Shown one piece after another: positions 1 to 11,887 of a DNA stretch of 64,000 nt. Under the pieces are notes generated by a model. It worked only from the letters and a program-made list of their open reading frames with translations, did no database searches and was not told where the DNA came from. Made by a program: the position numbers and the translations under genes. Source of the stretch: Arthonia radiata (lineage: Eukaryota > Ascomycota > Arthoniomycetes > Arthoniales > Arthoniaceae); contig PSQN01000007.1 in NCBI GenBank assembly GCA_002989075.1, positions 884,558 through 948,557 on the forward strand. Reading direction: 5' to 3'. Position 1 is the stretch's first letter, and every line of letters begins with the position of its first letter.

Positions 1-628
1 GGATTGGGGAGGACGATACCGTTCCAGATGGAGGTGATGGAGGATGCGCTGGATCGCGATGGAGGAGTAGAGGGCCAGAGGACGGTTGTGGCGGCCGTCT
101 GGCCATACGTGGTGAGGATTGGCGGGGACGGAGTGGCGAAAGGGGAGAGGACGGTGGTGTCGAAGGCGAGGGTGGTTTGTGAGATGGCGGAGTGAGTTCG
201 TGTATTGGCATGGGCTTTACAGGCGCAAATGCCCGGATTGATGTCCGCTTATACTTGGTGCATTTGACATCCATTTCGGTTTATTGCATATGGGTCAGGG
301 ACGACCTTGAGATTTAGAAGCCCGTGGTGTACAGGCAGGAAGTGTACAATAGCATACACGGCATTTTAGTCTCGCGAACACTCACAAGATATACATGTCC
401 GTGAATCTGCTTCAGGATTTGTGTCGTCCTGATGAGTGCATGATGGAAGAACATGTGGCAATGGCGAGTCCTGAGAAAAACGAAGAAAGGCTAGCAGCAA
501 GTCAAGAATTGATAGCACAGGGAAAAGGCCTTAGAGTCGACACATGCCTTGCATTGCTCTCGCTATCGTCTACAGCAGTCTTGACTGCCCATGGGCGACC
601 TTGCAACTCATGATGAAGCAGGCAACAT

Positions 629-2070
629 CTATGCCTTAACCTCGAGGTCCTTCTTGAGCGTGCCCAAGTACTGCCTCTTCTCCTGCGGTGTCTGGTACGC
701 ACCATGACCAAACTTGCTGCTCGTATCGATCCACTTCAGCTCGACCTTCTCTGTCGCACGTCTGCTCGTGTGCACGAACATGCTCTTCCGCAGCGTGATG
801 ACCCGCTTCTTCACACCCGGCACCGCGCCCTTCACCAACAAGAAGTCGTTGTTGATGATACCGTAGCGCACGAACCCGCCCATCGGCGTGATCTTCTTCT
901 TGCTGTGGTCAAATTCGGTGGTCGCGTTGCCCTCGTCGTCACCCTTACCAATGCGGTAGATCTTAAGGTTCGGCTGCGTGCGGTGGTGGTAGCCCATCTG
1001 ACCGGCACGCGCGACAGTCCACTGCACGTGCGACGGATGCCAGGCGCCGATACAGGCGACCTTGCGGAGGCCCTTGTGCGTCTTGCGCGGAAGCTTCTTC
1101 GTGCCCCAACGGGACGTCACGCCCTGGAAACCGTGGCCCTTCGTCACGCCAATCGCGTCGACCATCTCGTCCTGCTCGAATACACTACCAATGTCCACAG
1201 GCTTCTCGAACAGACCCTTACCGAACTCGACCTTATCCGCGATGCTTCCGCCGTTGACCTGGATCTCCATGAGGTGCGCCTTCTTCTGCTTGAGGGGCGT
1301 CTTGGAAATCTGGGTGTGGGCGAGAACACGGACGACGGTGCAGTACTTCTTCATGCGCTCGATTTCGCGGGTGATGGACTGGCCGGAGTTCTGGGTGTGC
1401 TTTGCGGGATACTTGGTGAAGGCCTTCTTCTTGGACTTGTACCAATTCTTGTAGAAGCGGCGCTTGATCTCGTCAGACAGATGGGATGCCCAGACGGTGG
1501 TGAGGGAGCGGAGACCGCGGGGGGTTTCGATGTAGCCGACGAGGCCGATGACTATCATCTAGAGACTTTATTAGAAAGAGAAATCGTAGTTGTGTTTGAG
1601 TGGGTAGCATACGGGTGGGGTCTCAATGACTGTGCAGGCTTCGACGATTTCCTTCTTGTTCATCTTGGAACCCGGACGGTCGAGGTCGCGAACGATGGTG
1701 GTCATGCCGGCTTTGTAGCCCATGGCGGCTGCATACCCATTGTCAGTCAGTGCTAAAGACGATTTCGGTATATGGGAAGCGCATTGCAAGGCACGCAGGT
1801 CCTTACCTGTCAAGTGGACAGGCTTCTTGGGGTCATCCTTGGGAAAGCTTAACATCGTCAGTATGTTTCAACTGTGCTGGTAGATATCTTCGGCCATTGG
1901 CCTCAGATTCCATTGCAGCTTACGACTTCACTTTTCCACGGTGCCTGGAGGCTCTCTTCCGGGGCAGGAAGGCCAACGAGCCGTGCTATGGCGTGTCAGC
2001 ATTGGTGCGCCAGGGCGAGGGAGGAGGGATAACAACTCACGCGAGGCGCTTCGAACTTTCTGTGAGACAT
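629..2070 (-). CDS. RPL3: 60S ribosomal protein L3 (uL3)
   Basis: Cytosolic large-subunit protein uL3, which reaches the peptidyl-transferase centre. Five exons: 2070-2041, 1985-1924, 1847-1807, 1728-1613 and 1558-629. Phases agree throughout and give 392 aa, close to the usual uL3 length. The first exon codes only [10 protein letters not shown], the conserved uL3 start, which fixes the ATG at 2070. Later blocks are diagnostic: [68 protein letters not shown] and the W-finger region [20 protein letters not shown]. Four introns crowded into the first quarter are typical of a highly expressed ascomycete ribosomal gene. Nothing looks damaged. Identification is secure; exon 3 (41 nt) is the least certain boundary, although the phase fits. 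Confidence 0.97.
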
Positions 2071-2880
2071 GGCGACACGAACGTGCTGGATCACAGAGTG
2101 CTGGGTCGACTTGCGAGCTCACAGGGTTGGAGTTGATTAATCTGTGGACTTTTGCGATATTGAGAAAGAGTGTGGGCTTGGCATCGGCGAAAGTATATTC
2201 CGTATCGAGAAATCTTGGCAACAACCGGCATGCCATCCGATATCTGTGCTTCATAATATCAGACGTATTAGCCATACCTCACTTCAATCTCCAGACGTAC
2301 GAGAGGTGAGGAGAAAACTTGCTGATGCTGCCTGCCATGTTCTGGCACCATGTATCGGGATGTGCTTCCGCATACAGTATCCTCACCATTGGCGAATATC
2401 AATTTCTATTGGTATGCGCATTGTCTTAGTGAAAGTCGGAAGCTTCAATGTAGTCAAAATGCGTGAGCCTATGCGGTCGCGCATCATGGATCTGAGCCCA
2501 AGAGAGATATGCACCGCGTACATGAGACAGAGAAGGTCGGATCTCAATTATTTGATGCTGATAAGTGGCGTGCTTCGCATGCGAAGGTGAGATTGCAAAC
2601 AATTTCCTCAAGTAATGTGGCTACAGCTTCCCACTTCTATCAGGTGAGGCTCTAGTTTGAATGTGATTGTCAGTTGCTCAAAATGTTGAGAGGATCACTT
2701 CAACTGGGTTGATATTCACGCCTCCTGCCCTTTTCCCAACCTCCCTCCCCAACCTCCCTCCCTCTCACTCAAGTCTACTACCTTCACTCTCTCTACTCTC
2801 TTGCTCTTCATCACAGCCATAATGTTCTAAACCCCAAAGCAAACCAGTCACAGTGTAGAAAAAGCGAAAGTCTTGCCAGG
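2071..2880. promoter_or_regulatory. Divergent intergenic region of RPL3 and the zinc-knuckle gene
   Basis: No gene is supported here. The right end (about 2725-2810) is a strong pyrimidine tract of CCTCC/CTCTC units shortly before the ATG at 2881, as is common in fungal core promoters. The left half should hold the RPL3 promoter. An open frame at 2144-2590 (+) has no recognisable protein character. Confidence 0.5.
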
Positions 2881-4974
2881 ATGGCGGTGCGTTGGCAATC
2901 TCATCCCGTATCGTCGTGTATCTCAATCTGACTCTCCGAACAGACTCGCCTCAAGCAGATAGAAGACTTTGAGAAGCGTCATACCTACAAAGCTGCCCTC
3001 ATAGTCGAGACCGAGAATGGCAACAAGGATCTCCTCTGCTCGCTCTACGACCAATCTGGCGAGCGCGTGGAGCTTGAAGTTGTTCTGGTGAAAAGGGCGA
3101 AAGGTTCTTCTGGCGTCATCTTGAGTCTCAAAACATTTTCGAAGAAGCGTGAAGGCCAGCTTCAATGCGATGACTTGGAATTCATACTTCCCTTCACGGA
3201 AGAGACCGGACTCAGACTCAAGTACCAACGTCTTGGTGAGATGAAGGCAGATGATTTTCTTGAGCTTTGCCAGCATCTCAACATAGCTCCTGAAGAGGCG
3301 AAAGACTTGATCGAAGTAACCATATCCAGGCAAGGCATCTGCCACATGGTTGGCGTGATGTGGGAGTCCGCGCATTATGGCTCTCAAGCCGGTGTGACCG
3401 AAACTGGTCGCCGGTTGCTATCGCAGCAAGGCAAGCTTACCATGCTTTGCTCCAAGCCCAGAATGCTCAAGCGTCTGAAGAGCCTTTCCAAGTATACCGG
3501 TCATCGAGAGCTCACACACTCCGCCCTTCAGAGCCATACAGTGGGCTCTGCGGTGAGCAGCCTGTCCGGCAAAACAGATGGCATGGTCTGCGAGATCTCG
3601 GACACAATTTCCACTGCGTCTACCGCGGTGAGCGACGACTCCAAACATTCAGGCTCCGTGCTTGGGACCCAGTCTGAGTCTGGCAGCTGCAAATCTACCA
3701 CCTCCTACGACAGTGCCATTGACATGTCGGATGACAATAAAGCTACCAACAAGCATGAAGTCGCTATCGTTCCGCCCCATCAAATAAGCGCTACTCCAAA
3801 ACCCGTTCGCGTCCCCTCTGAGAAAGCCTGTCAGCCCCAAGGCGTTCAGGCGTGTGGGGATGCAAAGCCAGCAGCTACGCCCTCAAAGCCAGCAGCCACA
3901 ACCTCCAAGCCAGCGACTACACCCTCCAAGCCAGCAACTACACCCTCCAAGCCAGCAACTACACCCTCCAAGCCAGCAACTACACCCTCCAAGCCAGCAA
4001 CTACACCCTCCAAGCCAGTAGCTGCACCTTCAAAGCCAGCAGCTGAACCTTCTAAGCTGGCAGCTAAACCATCCAAGCCAGGAGCTAAATCCTCGGAGCC
4101 AGCAGCTACACCCTCTAAGCCAGCAACTGCACTGTCCAAGCTAGTAGCTGTATTCTCCAAGCCAGCACCTGCACTCACAGAGCCAGCACCGGCACCATCT
4201 AAGCCAGCAGCTACACCCTCCAAGCCAGTAGCTGCACCCACCAAGCCAGACACGAAGCCCACTGTTCCTGCGGCTAAAGTCGTCGAGAAAGTTGATCAGC
4301 AGTCCCGCGAAAAGACCAAAGAGGATCCTCTCAAGACAGTCCGGACTGCTGCGAAAGCTACACCTGTTGTCGCTGACAAGAAGCCGGCACAGCCAATGAC
4401 AGAGCAGAAAAAAGAAGACACGCCGGCTGTGAAGCCAACAGCTCTTGTTTCCAAGGTGCACGGGACGTAAGAGAAGATACCTGCAGCCGACACTGCCAAG
4501 AAGACCACGAACGCAGTCAAGAAGGTCAAAAAGACGCCCAAGTCAATCCTGCCCCCAATGCCGCCACCAGAAAAGCTCACAAACTCCGCCTACGTAACAG
4601 ACGAGGAGCTCAAGAAACCGGAGCAGCCCAAGAAACCAGAAAAGTGTGAGCGCTGCAGCCAGAAGACCTTTCATGAGCTCGACTTCTGCCGCGAGCCAGA
4701 AATCATTCGCTGCGTAATCTGCAGCACCCCAGTCGGCCCGCACACCAAGTTTCCGAAGAAGTGCGAGCATGACCCCTGCACCAACTGCGGAGATACTGAG
4801 CATGACTGGATTGGATGTGCCGAGCCGCGCAACATCATCTGCTGGAATTGTGCGGGGCGCGGACACATGCGCGAAGAATGTTGTTCCAGGCGCTATGTCA
4901 TCTGCTGGCGCTGCAAGGAAGAGGGACACATGCGCGAGGACTGTGATCTTCGATACCTGGACAGGGACATCTGA
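2881..4974 (+). CDS. CCHC zinc-knuckle protein with Lys/Pro-rich repeats; in-frame TAA
   Basis: Probable nucleic-acid-binding protein. Exon 1 is only ATGGCG (2881-2886). Intron 2887-2943 ends in GAACAG, and exon 2 runs in phase to 4974. The N-terminal ~180 residues form an unnamed globular region, followed by a Ser/Thr-rich stretch and a long Lys-Pro-Ala repeat region. The C-terminus has cysteine clusters and three CCHC knuckles: CTNCGDTEHDWIGC, CWNCAGRGHMREEC and CWRCKEEGHMREDC. A TAA at 4468-4470 interrupts the frame, which is otherwise open on both sides with matching Lys/Ala/Pro-rich composition. So this strain either makes a protein without knuckles, reads through, or carries a sequencing error. 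A 20-nt GTAAG...CAG stretch covers the stop but is too short for a normal intron. There is no reverse transcriptase or protease nearby, so I treat it as a host gene rather than a Gag relic. Confidence 0.72.
3907..4011 (+). repeat. 21-bp coding tandem repeat (KPATTPS)n
   Basis: Five nearly identical 21-bp units encode KPATTPS in the zinc-knuckle gene. More diverged Lys-Pro-Ala units continue to about 4260. Units are identical or differ by a single base, so copy number is likely to vary between strains. Confidence 0.9.
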
Positions 4975-5789
4975 GTACCTTTGGAGCTCTCGAGCCATGT
5001 CAGCTTGCGGAAGGATCATTAACAACTCGAAGGCCATCCGAATCCGTGGACATCGTTGCCTCGACACACTGAAAAATTGCGGAAAGACCATTAAAAAGGG
5101 TCACAAACATTGCCAGCCTTCTCTCCAAGGCCGTCATGAAGGCAGCCTCAACGATTACACCACCCTGTTTGACCCGGCAAGCATACTGCTGCTTTTATCA
5201 ACCCGCTCTCGTCTTTGAGCAGCTTAAAAAGGACATGCAGTCGACTTGCCTCAACATCATCTGCGAACGTCATGCCATTGCACACTACACACGGTCAACA
5301 CACTGACGACCACGATCATCGAAACATGGTGATCACTGGACAGGGAGATAGATGAATGCGATACATGACCATTACTGACGTTCTTCTGCTGCTGCATCTT
5401 GCAATTCGTGTATGCTGATGTTTCCTATTGAACATGCATCCACATGTCTTTCAGCTCAGTCTTCCTAACCAGCCGCATCTCTGCTCACGACTTCGTTACT
5501 CCGTTCTCTTCTACAGTTCCTCGGGATGATCGCTGTTCGCATGATATCGCCGCGCCCTCCACCCGCTTCCATTATTCGTCGATCGCTTCTCTGGTGCGTT
5601 TACAAGCGAGAAAGAGCACACGTGACTCGCTCAGACAATTCAACCTCTCCAGTAAGATTAACCACTTCAAAGCAAACAACGAGTGAGAGCCAAAGAACGA
5701 TTAATGAGGAGCCTTCGAGACGTGACGCTGGTGAGTGAGAAGTAGCACGAGCTGACGTATCGATACCCACATCTACATCTCCCCAACAC
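4975..5789. other. Gene-free stretch between convergent genes
   Basis: This lies between the 3' ends of the zinc-knuckle gene (+) and the HbpS-like gene (-). Open frames such as 5444-5686 are short and have mixed composition. I see no repeats, RNA gene or clear motif. Confidence 0.5.
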
Positions 5790-6443
5790 CTACTCCAACC
5801 CCCTCAACAACTCCTCCACCCCCTCCACAACAACCATATGATCCTCATCCTGCTTCAGCCCACTAACCACACAAACCGCGATCACACCCTCCACATTCGC
5901 CACCCTGATCGGCACTCCCCCACCATGAATCGCATAGTCCCCGCTCCGCTCCCCAAGCTGGTACTTCTCTCGAAACTTTACCTCATGGTGCTCCATCTTC
6001 CGCCCCATGTACCAGCTGCTGTTGCCCCAGCGCAGTACCGTATTGCGTTTCCGGCGGACCCAGTCGTCGTTGTCAGGGCAGGCGCCGGAGCGCGTGACCG
6101 TGTGGAAGAGCAACTGGCCGTTGGTGAGGGCGATGGAGATGACGCAGGGGGTTTGGGAGGCGTGGAGGCGTGTGCGGAGGGCATGGCCGAGGACCCAGGC
6201 ATCGGTTGTGGTGAAACGGGGGAGCGTGAGAGTGGACTCGAGGGCGAGAATGTCGTCCGGCTGTCTTGCAATTAGGAGGCGCGGGTCTTTCAGCTAACAT
6301 ACCAGCGTAGGGATGAACCAAATCGGGAGTGGTGGGAGCTCTTCACGTACGTCTGTAGGAGCTTCACGGATGTTGAGGTCTATGTCATCCATGTTGGGCT
6401 TTGCTCTTTCCACGACTGCTGAGGACGGTGGTGGATCTTCCAT
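5790..6443 (-). CDS. HbpS/UPF0303-like protein (DUF336, haem-degrading fold)
   Basis: Two exons, 6443-6303 and 6260-5790, give 203 aa; the 42-nt intron ends in GACAG. The C-terminal two-thirds carries family signatures: a [LV]FHTVTRSG-like strand, 'DNDDWVRRKRNTVLRW..SS', the basic 'FREKYQLGERSGDYAIHGGG' block and 'VEGVIAVCVVSGLKQDEDH'. These match the single-domain HbpS-like/UPF0303 family, which includes yeast YBR137W. The family fold is known; its fungal role is not settled. The N-terminal 47 residues are Pro/Asp/Glu-rich with no signal peptide, suggesting a cytosolic protein. Start: the first ATG upstream of a continuous frame. It lies tail to tail with the zinc-knuckle gene. Confidence 0.85.
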
Positions 6444-6658
6444 TTTTGCGTGAGACTTGTGCGTTACGCGTGTAACAGACGGATGCGGGTCTTGCGGGTT
6501 GTATGCACGTTCTCGAGAGTTGCTTGACTTTCGTGGCTAGTGGGGCAGTGGTGCATGACGTGTATTGAGACAGCTTCAACAGGACGTCCGTAGAGTATCG
6601 AGCTGCCCTATAATACGCATGAAAAATGAATGGCCAGTAATAGGATAAGTCTGAGTCT

Positions 6659-8172
6659 TCACACCCATTCCCTTGGCTCCCTGAGTATGCTCAGCAGTCT
6701 GCTTTCCCGCGTTCCTTCCTTCGGCGTGTGCATATATGACCAGCTTGCCTGCTTCGGCAAACTCATGAGAATGCTCTCGATCCGAGCGCCTGGCGTATTG
6801 AGGCCGAATGCTGTGCCACGATCGTGGACCAAATTGAACTCGACATATCGCCCCCTTCTTAACAGCTGCCATTCGCGCTCCTGCTCGTTGTATGGGAGCG
6901 TCATTCTTTTTTGCAGGATTGGGAGATAGCCGGGCAGAAATGACTTGCAACAGTCTTGCACAAAGCTGAAAAGATTTTCTTGGTCTTTCTCTTCCTCGTC
7001 GAGATCATCGAAAAAGATGCCGCCAATGCCGCGCGACTCATTTCTGTGCTTGACTCGAAAATAATCATCACACCACTTTTTGAATCGCTCGTAGTATCCT
7101 CTGTCATGCTTGTCGCAAGCGTCCTTGATTGTCCGATGAAAGTGTATTGCGTCCTCGTCAAATAGATAGTTAGGTGTCAAGTCCGTCCCACCGCCGAACC
7201 ACCACGCGTTTGGTGTCCCATCCGCGTTTGCTGTCTCGAAGTACCTGTAGTTCAAATGCACAGTCGGAACCATTGGGTTAACTGGATGCAGCACAAGACT
7301 CAACCCCGCTGCGAAGAATTCCAATGCTTCAACATCTGGGTCCAATGCTTTATGATTTGCTCGCATGCGCTGTATAGCTGGCCTCGGTAACGTACCGTAT
7401 ACGACGCTTGTGTTCACGCCCGCTTTTTCAAACACCTCGCCATCCTGTAGTACACAGCTCCTGCCGCCGCCGCCCTCGGATCGCTGCCATTCGTCGACGC
7501 GGAAGCGACCGCCGTCAATGGCTTCCAGTTGGTGGACGATGGACGCCTGTTGTTCCTTAATAAATGCTTCCATACGGAGACGCATTGACGAACTTGGTGA
7601 TACACCTGACTCCCGCTTCATGAGCGCGTCGCGCTCTGCGATGGTGGGCGGCTCGAGATGCTCGTCTGGGTGCTCGGGGTCAATGGGGTTGGAGTGCTAA
7701 GGTTGTGATCAGCTTCGTAGTCGGAGACGGAGTCGGAGTCTTACCATATCGTAGGCAATGATGAAGATGAGCACGCTTCCAAAGAGGACCTTGTATTTGG
7801 GGAACGAGCCTGGATACGGAAGTCAACAATCCAGTCGATAGAATATTTGCGCCGTTGACGGGATCGAGTCGCGGCACAAAGCATGCGCGTCTGCTACTGC
7901 TTCTTCAAACATGGGAACACCGTAAGGATGCATTCAAACCCACCATAGTCACTGTCGTTCTTTCTCGTCCGAGGCTTCCTCTCTGGCAATGGCCGGCCCT
8001 TGCCATCCACTTCACTGAGTAGCCGAGGAGGTAACTGGGGATCGCGGTCCGACTGCTCGGCTAGACATCGTCTACAAGTTGAAAAAGAACGATTGTATGA
8101 TCTCAATGGGCGTCCGAAGGCGCGCGATGCAACGCTCATACGCAGCAGAGGGAGATCGCGCATTGACATCAT
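6659..8172 (-). CDS. HEM13: Coproporphyrinogen III oxidase, oxygen-dependent
   Basis: Haem synthesis enzyme that converts coproporphyrinogen III to protoporphyrinogen IX by oxidative decarboxylation of two propionates. Exons 8172-7944, 7809-7745 and 7696-6659 give 443 aa. Signatures: GGRSCVLQDGEVFEKAGVN, NPMVPTVHLNYRYFE, WWFGGGTDLTP, 'GIGGIFFDD' and 'RRGRYVEFNLVHDRGTAFGL'. The N-terminus is rich in Arg/Ser and lacks acids, like a mitochondrial presequence. Exon 2 encodes a hydrophobic stretch (VLFGSVLIFIIAY) that could anchor it in the inner membrane. Fungal enzymes are often cytosolic (yeast) or intermembrane-space, so this presequence-plus-anchor form points to mitochondria. A start at 8166 is also possible. 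Confidence 0.96.
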
Positions 8173-8630
8173 AATCCTGGACTTGGGTAGAGAGCCCGTA
8201 CGACCGAATCAGTTGGTATCCCGATCAATGCCCAAAGTACAGAGGACCTTTCAAAGGGCGGATGCAAGATGACGAGCACAAAATGCCGATGGCACACGAG
8301 TCATGCATCAGCATTTCTTGGCATGCATCGCTCAGCTGAGCCCCATCACTCCATCAAGATTAGGCACGTTTGATGACCTGGTATTCAGGTGCTTCGATAT
8401 CCAACATTGGGCCAGAGAAAACCGACTACCCGCTATGCGTTCCAGAATTTTTCTGCAAGGCATCTTTACGTAGCGCATTCATCGAAAGTAATACGCCGTT
8501 ATTTGTTCTCGCGTCATAGCATCTCAAAGTCTCCAGAACTAATGCTGTGAACCTCCAACTACCCGTTTTCTGATAAGACTGATATACGGAGAAGTCAATG
8601 ACCGAATATTTTGCAAAGGTTCAAGCTTGA
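8173..8630. other. Gene-free stretch 5' of HEM13
   Basis: Upstream region of HEM13 and 3' flank of the next minus-strand gene. No supported ORF or repeat was seen. Confidence 0.45.
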
Positions 8631-10643
8631 TCAACGTCCCACGTGGGCCCAGTATTGAGTCCATTCAACCAGTTCATATACTCCAGCTGGCGCATGCCTT
8701 AGACTTATGAATGGTTCAACCATTATGAAGAGGCGGGCTATGACATATACAAGCACAATGAGCGTTGCCAGACCGGCGGCCAAGCCCCTCGGCCACAGAG
8801 AGTCGTCGTCCGCCATTTCAATATAGAGTACCCAGAGTAGACCTACGAGAACCAGCAGCAACGGCCTAAACAGGATGGTCAATTTAACGCTCAGTAAATC
8901 GAATTTGGCTGATGTTACACCCTAAATCAGGATGCGATTAAGTCCCTGGAAGGATAGCAACGCAAGGCTGCAATGGACAAGGTTTGGTAACTCGCGGGGT
9001 TGGTAAGACTTACCCAGCGACAAGATAGATTCCTGATACACGCCACATCCATTTCTCCACGGCCGTTGGAAAATCATATTGCCAGGCTGCGATGTGTACA
9101 GCTGCGAGAGTGATCCAAGGCACGGCCGCCAAGCATATTGCCAGCATGAAGTGCAGCTTCGGCAGCTCGATATTCGACAAAAAAGAAAACCTGAATCCTT
9201 TCTTGGCTCTCGAATCTTCGCTGATGTTCTCCAAGACGCTTTCGACTATTTCCAAATACGGGCTTATACCATGCAGAACGATCTGATCCTTCGCCCTGCG
9301 GGCCAGTCCGGACCGTTTCGACTCCTCGACGCCGGTTGGTGTCGCTTTCTTGTCTGGCTCAGACGCGTCTTCTGCTTGCGATTCGCTCTCGACCTTTTGC
9401 ACGTTGTCCACACGCCACACGACTTTGTTTTCCTCACTGGCGTCTGGATCGCCCCTGGAATCTGTGTCTGACGCTGTGAGAGGCCTTGCGGCGTGTTCAT
9501 AACTTGACCTCGATTCTTTTTCATGTTCTGGTGACTCTTCTGGATACATACCAGCTTCCTTCTCTCTGGTCCAGGGAATATTTGAGCCATGTTCGGTGTC
9601 CAGATATACGTCCGTTGCTACTCCAATGTTGTACGGCTTACGGAACCAGAAGGTGTAAGTCATTAAGGCCATGATAATGTACCCGGCTGTGACGACCTCG
9701 GCAAGCGACATGTTGAACCCTTCGATCATACGGGCGATCATTTGAATCCCTGTCCATCCCGCCTGAGTACAAGTGACGAACTTCGACAGATAGTCGCCGT
9801 GACTGTGCGCATCTATCATCTTTTCGTTCAAGTGCGGATAGATTGCAAGAAGAAAGGCTCGGAGATCCTCAGTATTAGTTTCTTCGTCCGGTGTCAAGTT
9901 CCAGAAATTGTTTTGTTTTGGGTTGAGCCATCCCTTCTGCCCGTTGTGCTTGAATTGAACGTTGATTCCATTGCTGATGAGATAAAAGGCTTGCTTAAGG
10001 GAGAGCTTGGGCGTGTCATCCTCCAAGATCTTTTTCCATCTAAGCATACTATTAGTAAATCAGACTATGGTCAACGCTGGCGTATGCAGATGAGTTGTGA
10101 GTGGCAGGGGTCTGTACACGGCACAAGCCAACCGCGACACCGTTCGCAATGCTGAGACTTACTTCTCCTGGAATCGCATAGCGGTACAATATTCGATGTA
10201 AGCTTTGGATAGCGTAAGTTCCGGGACGAGTATCCCCCCGATGAACCATTCCACGTCATTTAGGAAAAAGGTGGTTTTTGAAAGTGGCCGTGGCGGCACA
10301 TCTCGATGGATAACAGTATATATGCAGAGAAACACGGTAGCTACGCAACTAGTCAGCCTCTTATTTCTTTCATTATTAGAATTGGAAGGTGCTCTGCGGT
10401 CACGATAATCTGTGATAATCGGAGATCCCCAAATGATAAGCATAGCGGCGAAGCCTTCGGTAGTAAGGATGTGGCAAACAAAGACCGCTCATTAGACCTA
10501 CTAAGGCATCCCCAAAGTATTCCAACAGTACCGCGGCCGCAATTAGGCTCTGGAACGAACCCTACCATGGTGGTATTGTTGGCGGCGGCTGATCTGCGCG
10601 TCGTCATCAGAACCATCGCCACAAGAGCCATTGATACAGGCAT
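8631..10643 (-). CDS. Fungal multipass membrane protein of unknown function
   Basis: Four exons (10643-10502, 10340-10163, 10039-9014, 8865-8631) with consistent phases give 526 aa. It begins with a hydrophobic segment, then FVPEPNCGRGTVGILWGCL and 'TVFLCIYTVIH.DVPP', the characteristic opening of a large ascomycete family of plasma- or endo-membrane proteins with no known activity. Middle: a hydrophobic helix (VVTAGYIIMALMTYTFWF) and an acidic, Ser-rich cytosolic loop at about residues 270-370. The C-terminal exons encode three or four more helices (FMLAICLAAVPWITLAAVHI, LLLVLVGLLWVLYI, LATLIVLVYVIARLFIMV). The start is uncertain: a second Met lies about 25 codons downstream, just before FVPEP. 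Confidence 0.8.
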
Positions 10644-11887
10644 GGCGAACTAGTCGCTCAACAGCTTATAGCAAGAACAAGGTCTCATGAGGACCTCAGG
10701 AACACTGGCCTTCTTCGAGGGCGACATTACAGGCTTAAGACTACAGCTGAAGTATTGGCCCTGCGGGGTCGGCAGTACGGCACCGACTCCACGAGATGCA
10801 AGTACGCGGCGTAGCAACCATCCTGTGATAGAGTATTGCGGCTCAGGTGCCCCAACCTGCAGTGTGAGGAGTATCGACGTTCAAGAGGCAGACGATGCCT
10901 CTCGACCTGAATGGACGCCATATCTTAGCAGGCATCGCTGCCTCTTAATGACTAACGCCTTTTGACATCGGTCACATTTGTGAATGTTTGAGACACGCGG
11001 GAAGATCGGCTAGCCGCCGTGTACAACGATACTGTACCCATGTACAAGCTTTTAATATCAGCTTGGTCTGCCAATCAGCCTACCTTATCAATTTACCTCC
11101 TTTGCTGGCAGAGTCTCGGCCCCTCTCTGATGATCTCATGGCCACAGATGACAATGACTTGTTCGAGCGCATGGCGTTATTCAATTGCATCAGGTGCTTC
11201 AATCTTCCGCTATACACGCTGCAGATGGATCGTCTTTAGTTTCTTGAGACAGGCATGATCTATGTTCATGGTATGCAGGATCTGCCTCATGGATTAATAA
11301 TAGAGGAATGGAAATGCATTTCAGAACCGGTTGCCGAAATGCTGCTTTCTTACACGCAAAGACGATCCGATCTGCACGAGTACTGGGCTAACGTGGAGTC
11401 GATGGCGCCACAATTCACTGCTAAAAGCTCAAGCTGCCGATCGATGTGTCCGCAGTCTGCTCATAACCACTTCATACCGCACATAGGCCAGCAATCCGCT
11501 CTGACGTGCATGATATCGACAAGGATCATACACAGCCTTGCTAGCGGGCGTCCACGGCTGCATACTCCGCTTGTTTCATTACACGAGCACCGAGATGGCT
11601 CGGCCCTCAGAAAGACGGGGGCGGACGTGTTCGAACGTAGAGAATAGAAAAGAGTGAGGAGATTTGACGAACCACACGCGTAGAGATGAGCATCAGGCAA
11701 GCCCGCTAGGCCTAGTATGGCAGGTACCTATCTCGATGGGGCGGTGCAGCGCCAAACACATCCTCTTTTGCTGCGGGTATCCCTTCTGTTTCAATCAAAT
11801 GCACTAGAATTAACAGCTCGATGCATCACGGCTGCAAATCGACGTAAAGAGACTACCCAGATATGCCCTAAGCATCAACCACAAGTC
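10644..11887. other. 1.2-kb gene-free region
   Basis: The open frames here (for example 11255-11647 +) have no recognisable domain, even composition and no splice continuity. I see nothing I can support; a fast-evolving or non-coding transcript cannot be excluded. Confidence 0.4.

Noticed and set aside
1-195. 63-codon open frame at the left edge
   Set aside because: Composition suggests the antisense of a minus-strand gene cut by the window edge; neither strand shows a start, stop or domain that I can defend.
704-1756. 350-codon open frame on the plus strand
   Set aside because: It is the antisense shadow of RPL3, whose exons on the minus strand are certain.
2144-2590. 148-codon open frame upstream of the zinc-knuckle gene
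   Set aside because: No domain, lies in the RPL3 promoter region, and has no coding-like composition.
3846-4262. 138-codon Gly/Ala/Val-rich antisense frame
   Set aside because: Produced by the antisense of the KPATTPS repeats.
4470-4488. GTAAG...CAG as a 20-nt intron removing the stop
   Set aside because: Far below the intron sizes seen here (42 nt or more) and without a branch point.
2881-4974. Zinc-knuckle protein as a retrotransposon Gag
   Set aside because: No reverse transcriptase, integrase, protease or terminal repeats nearby; the repeat-rich N-terminus is unlike Gag.
5838-6275. 145-codon plus-strand frame
   Set aside because: Antisense to the HbpS-like gene.
11255-11647. 130-codon open frame in the 10.6-11.9 kb gap
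   Set aside because: No recognisable features, no conserved-looking blocks, no splice partners.
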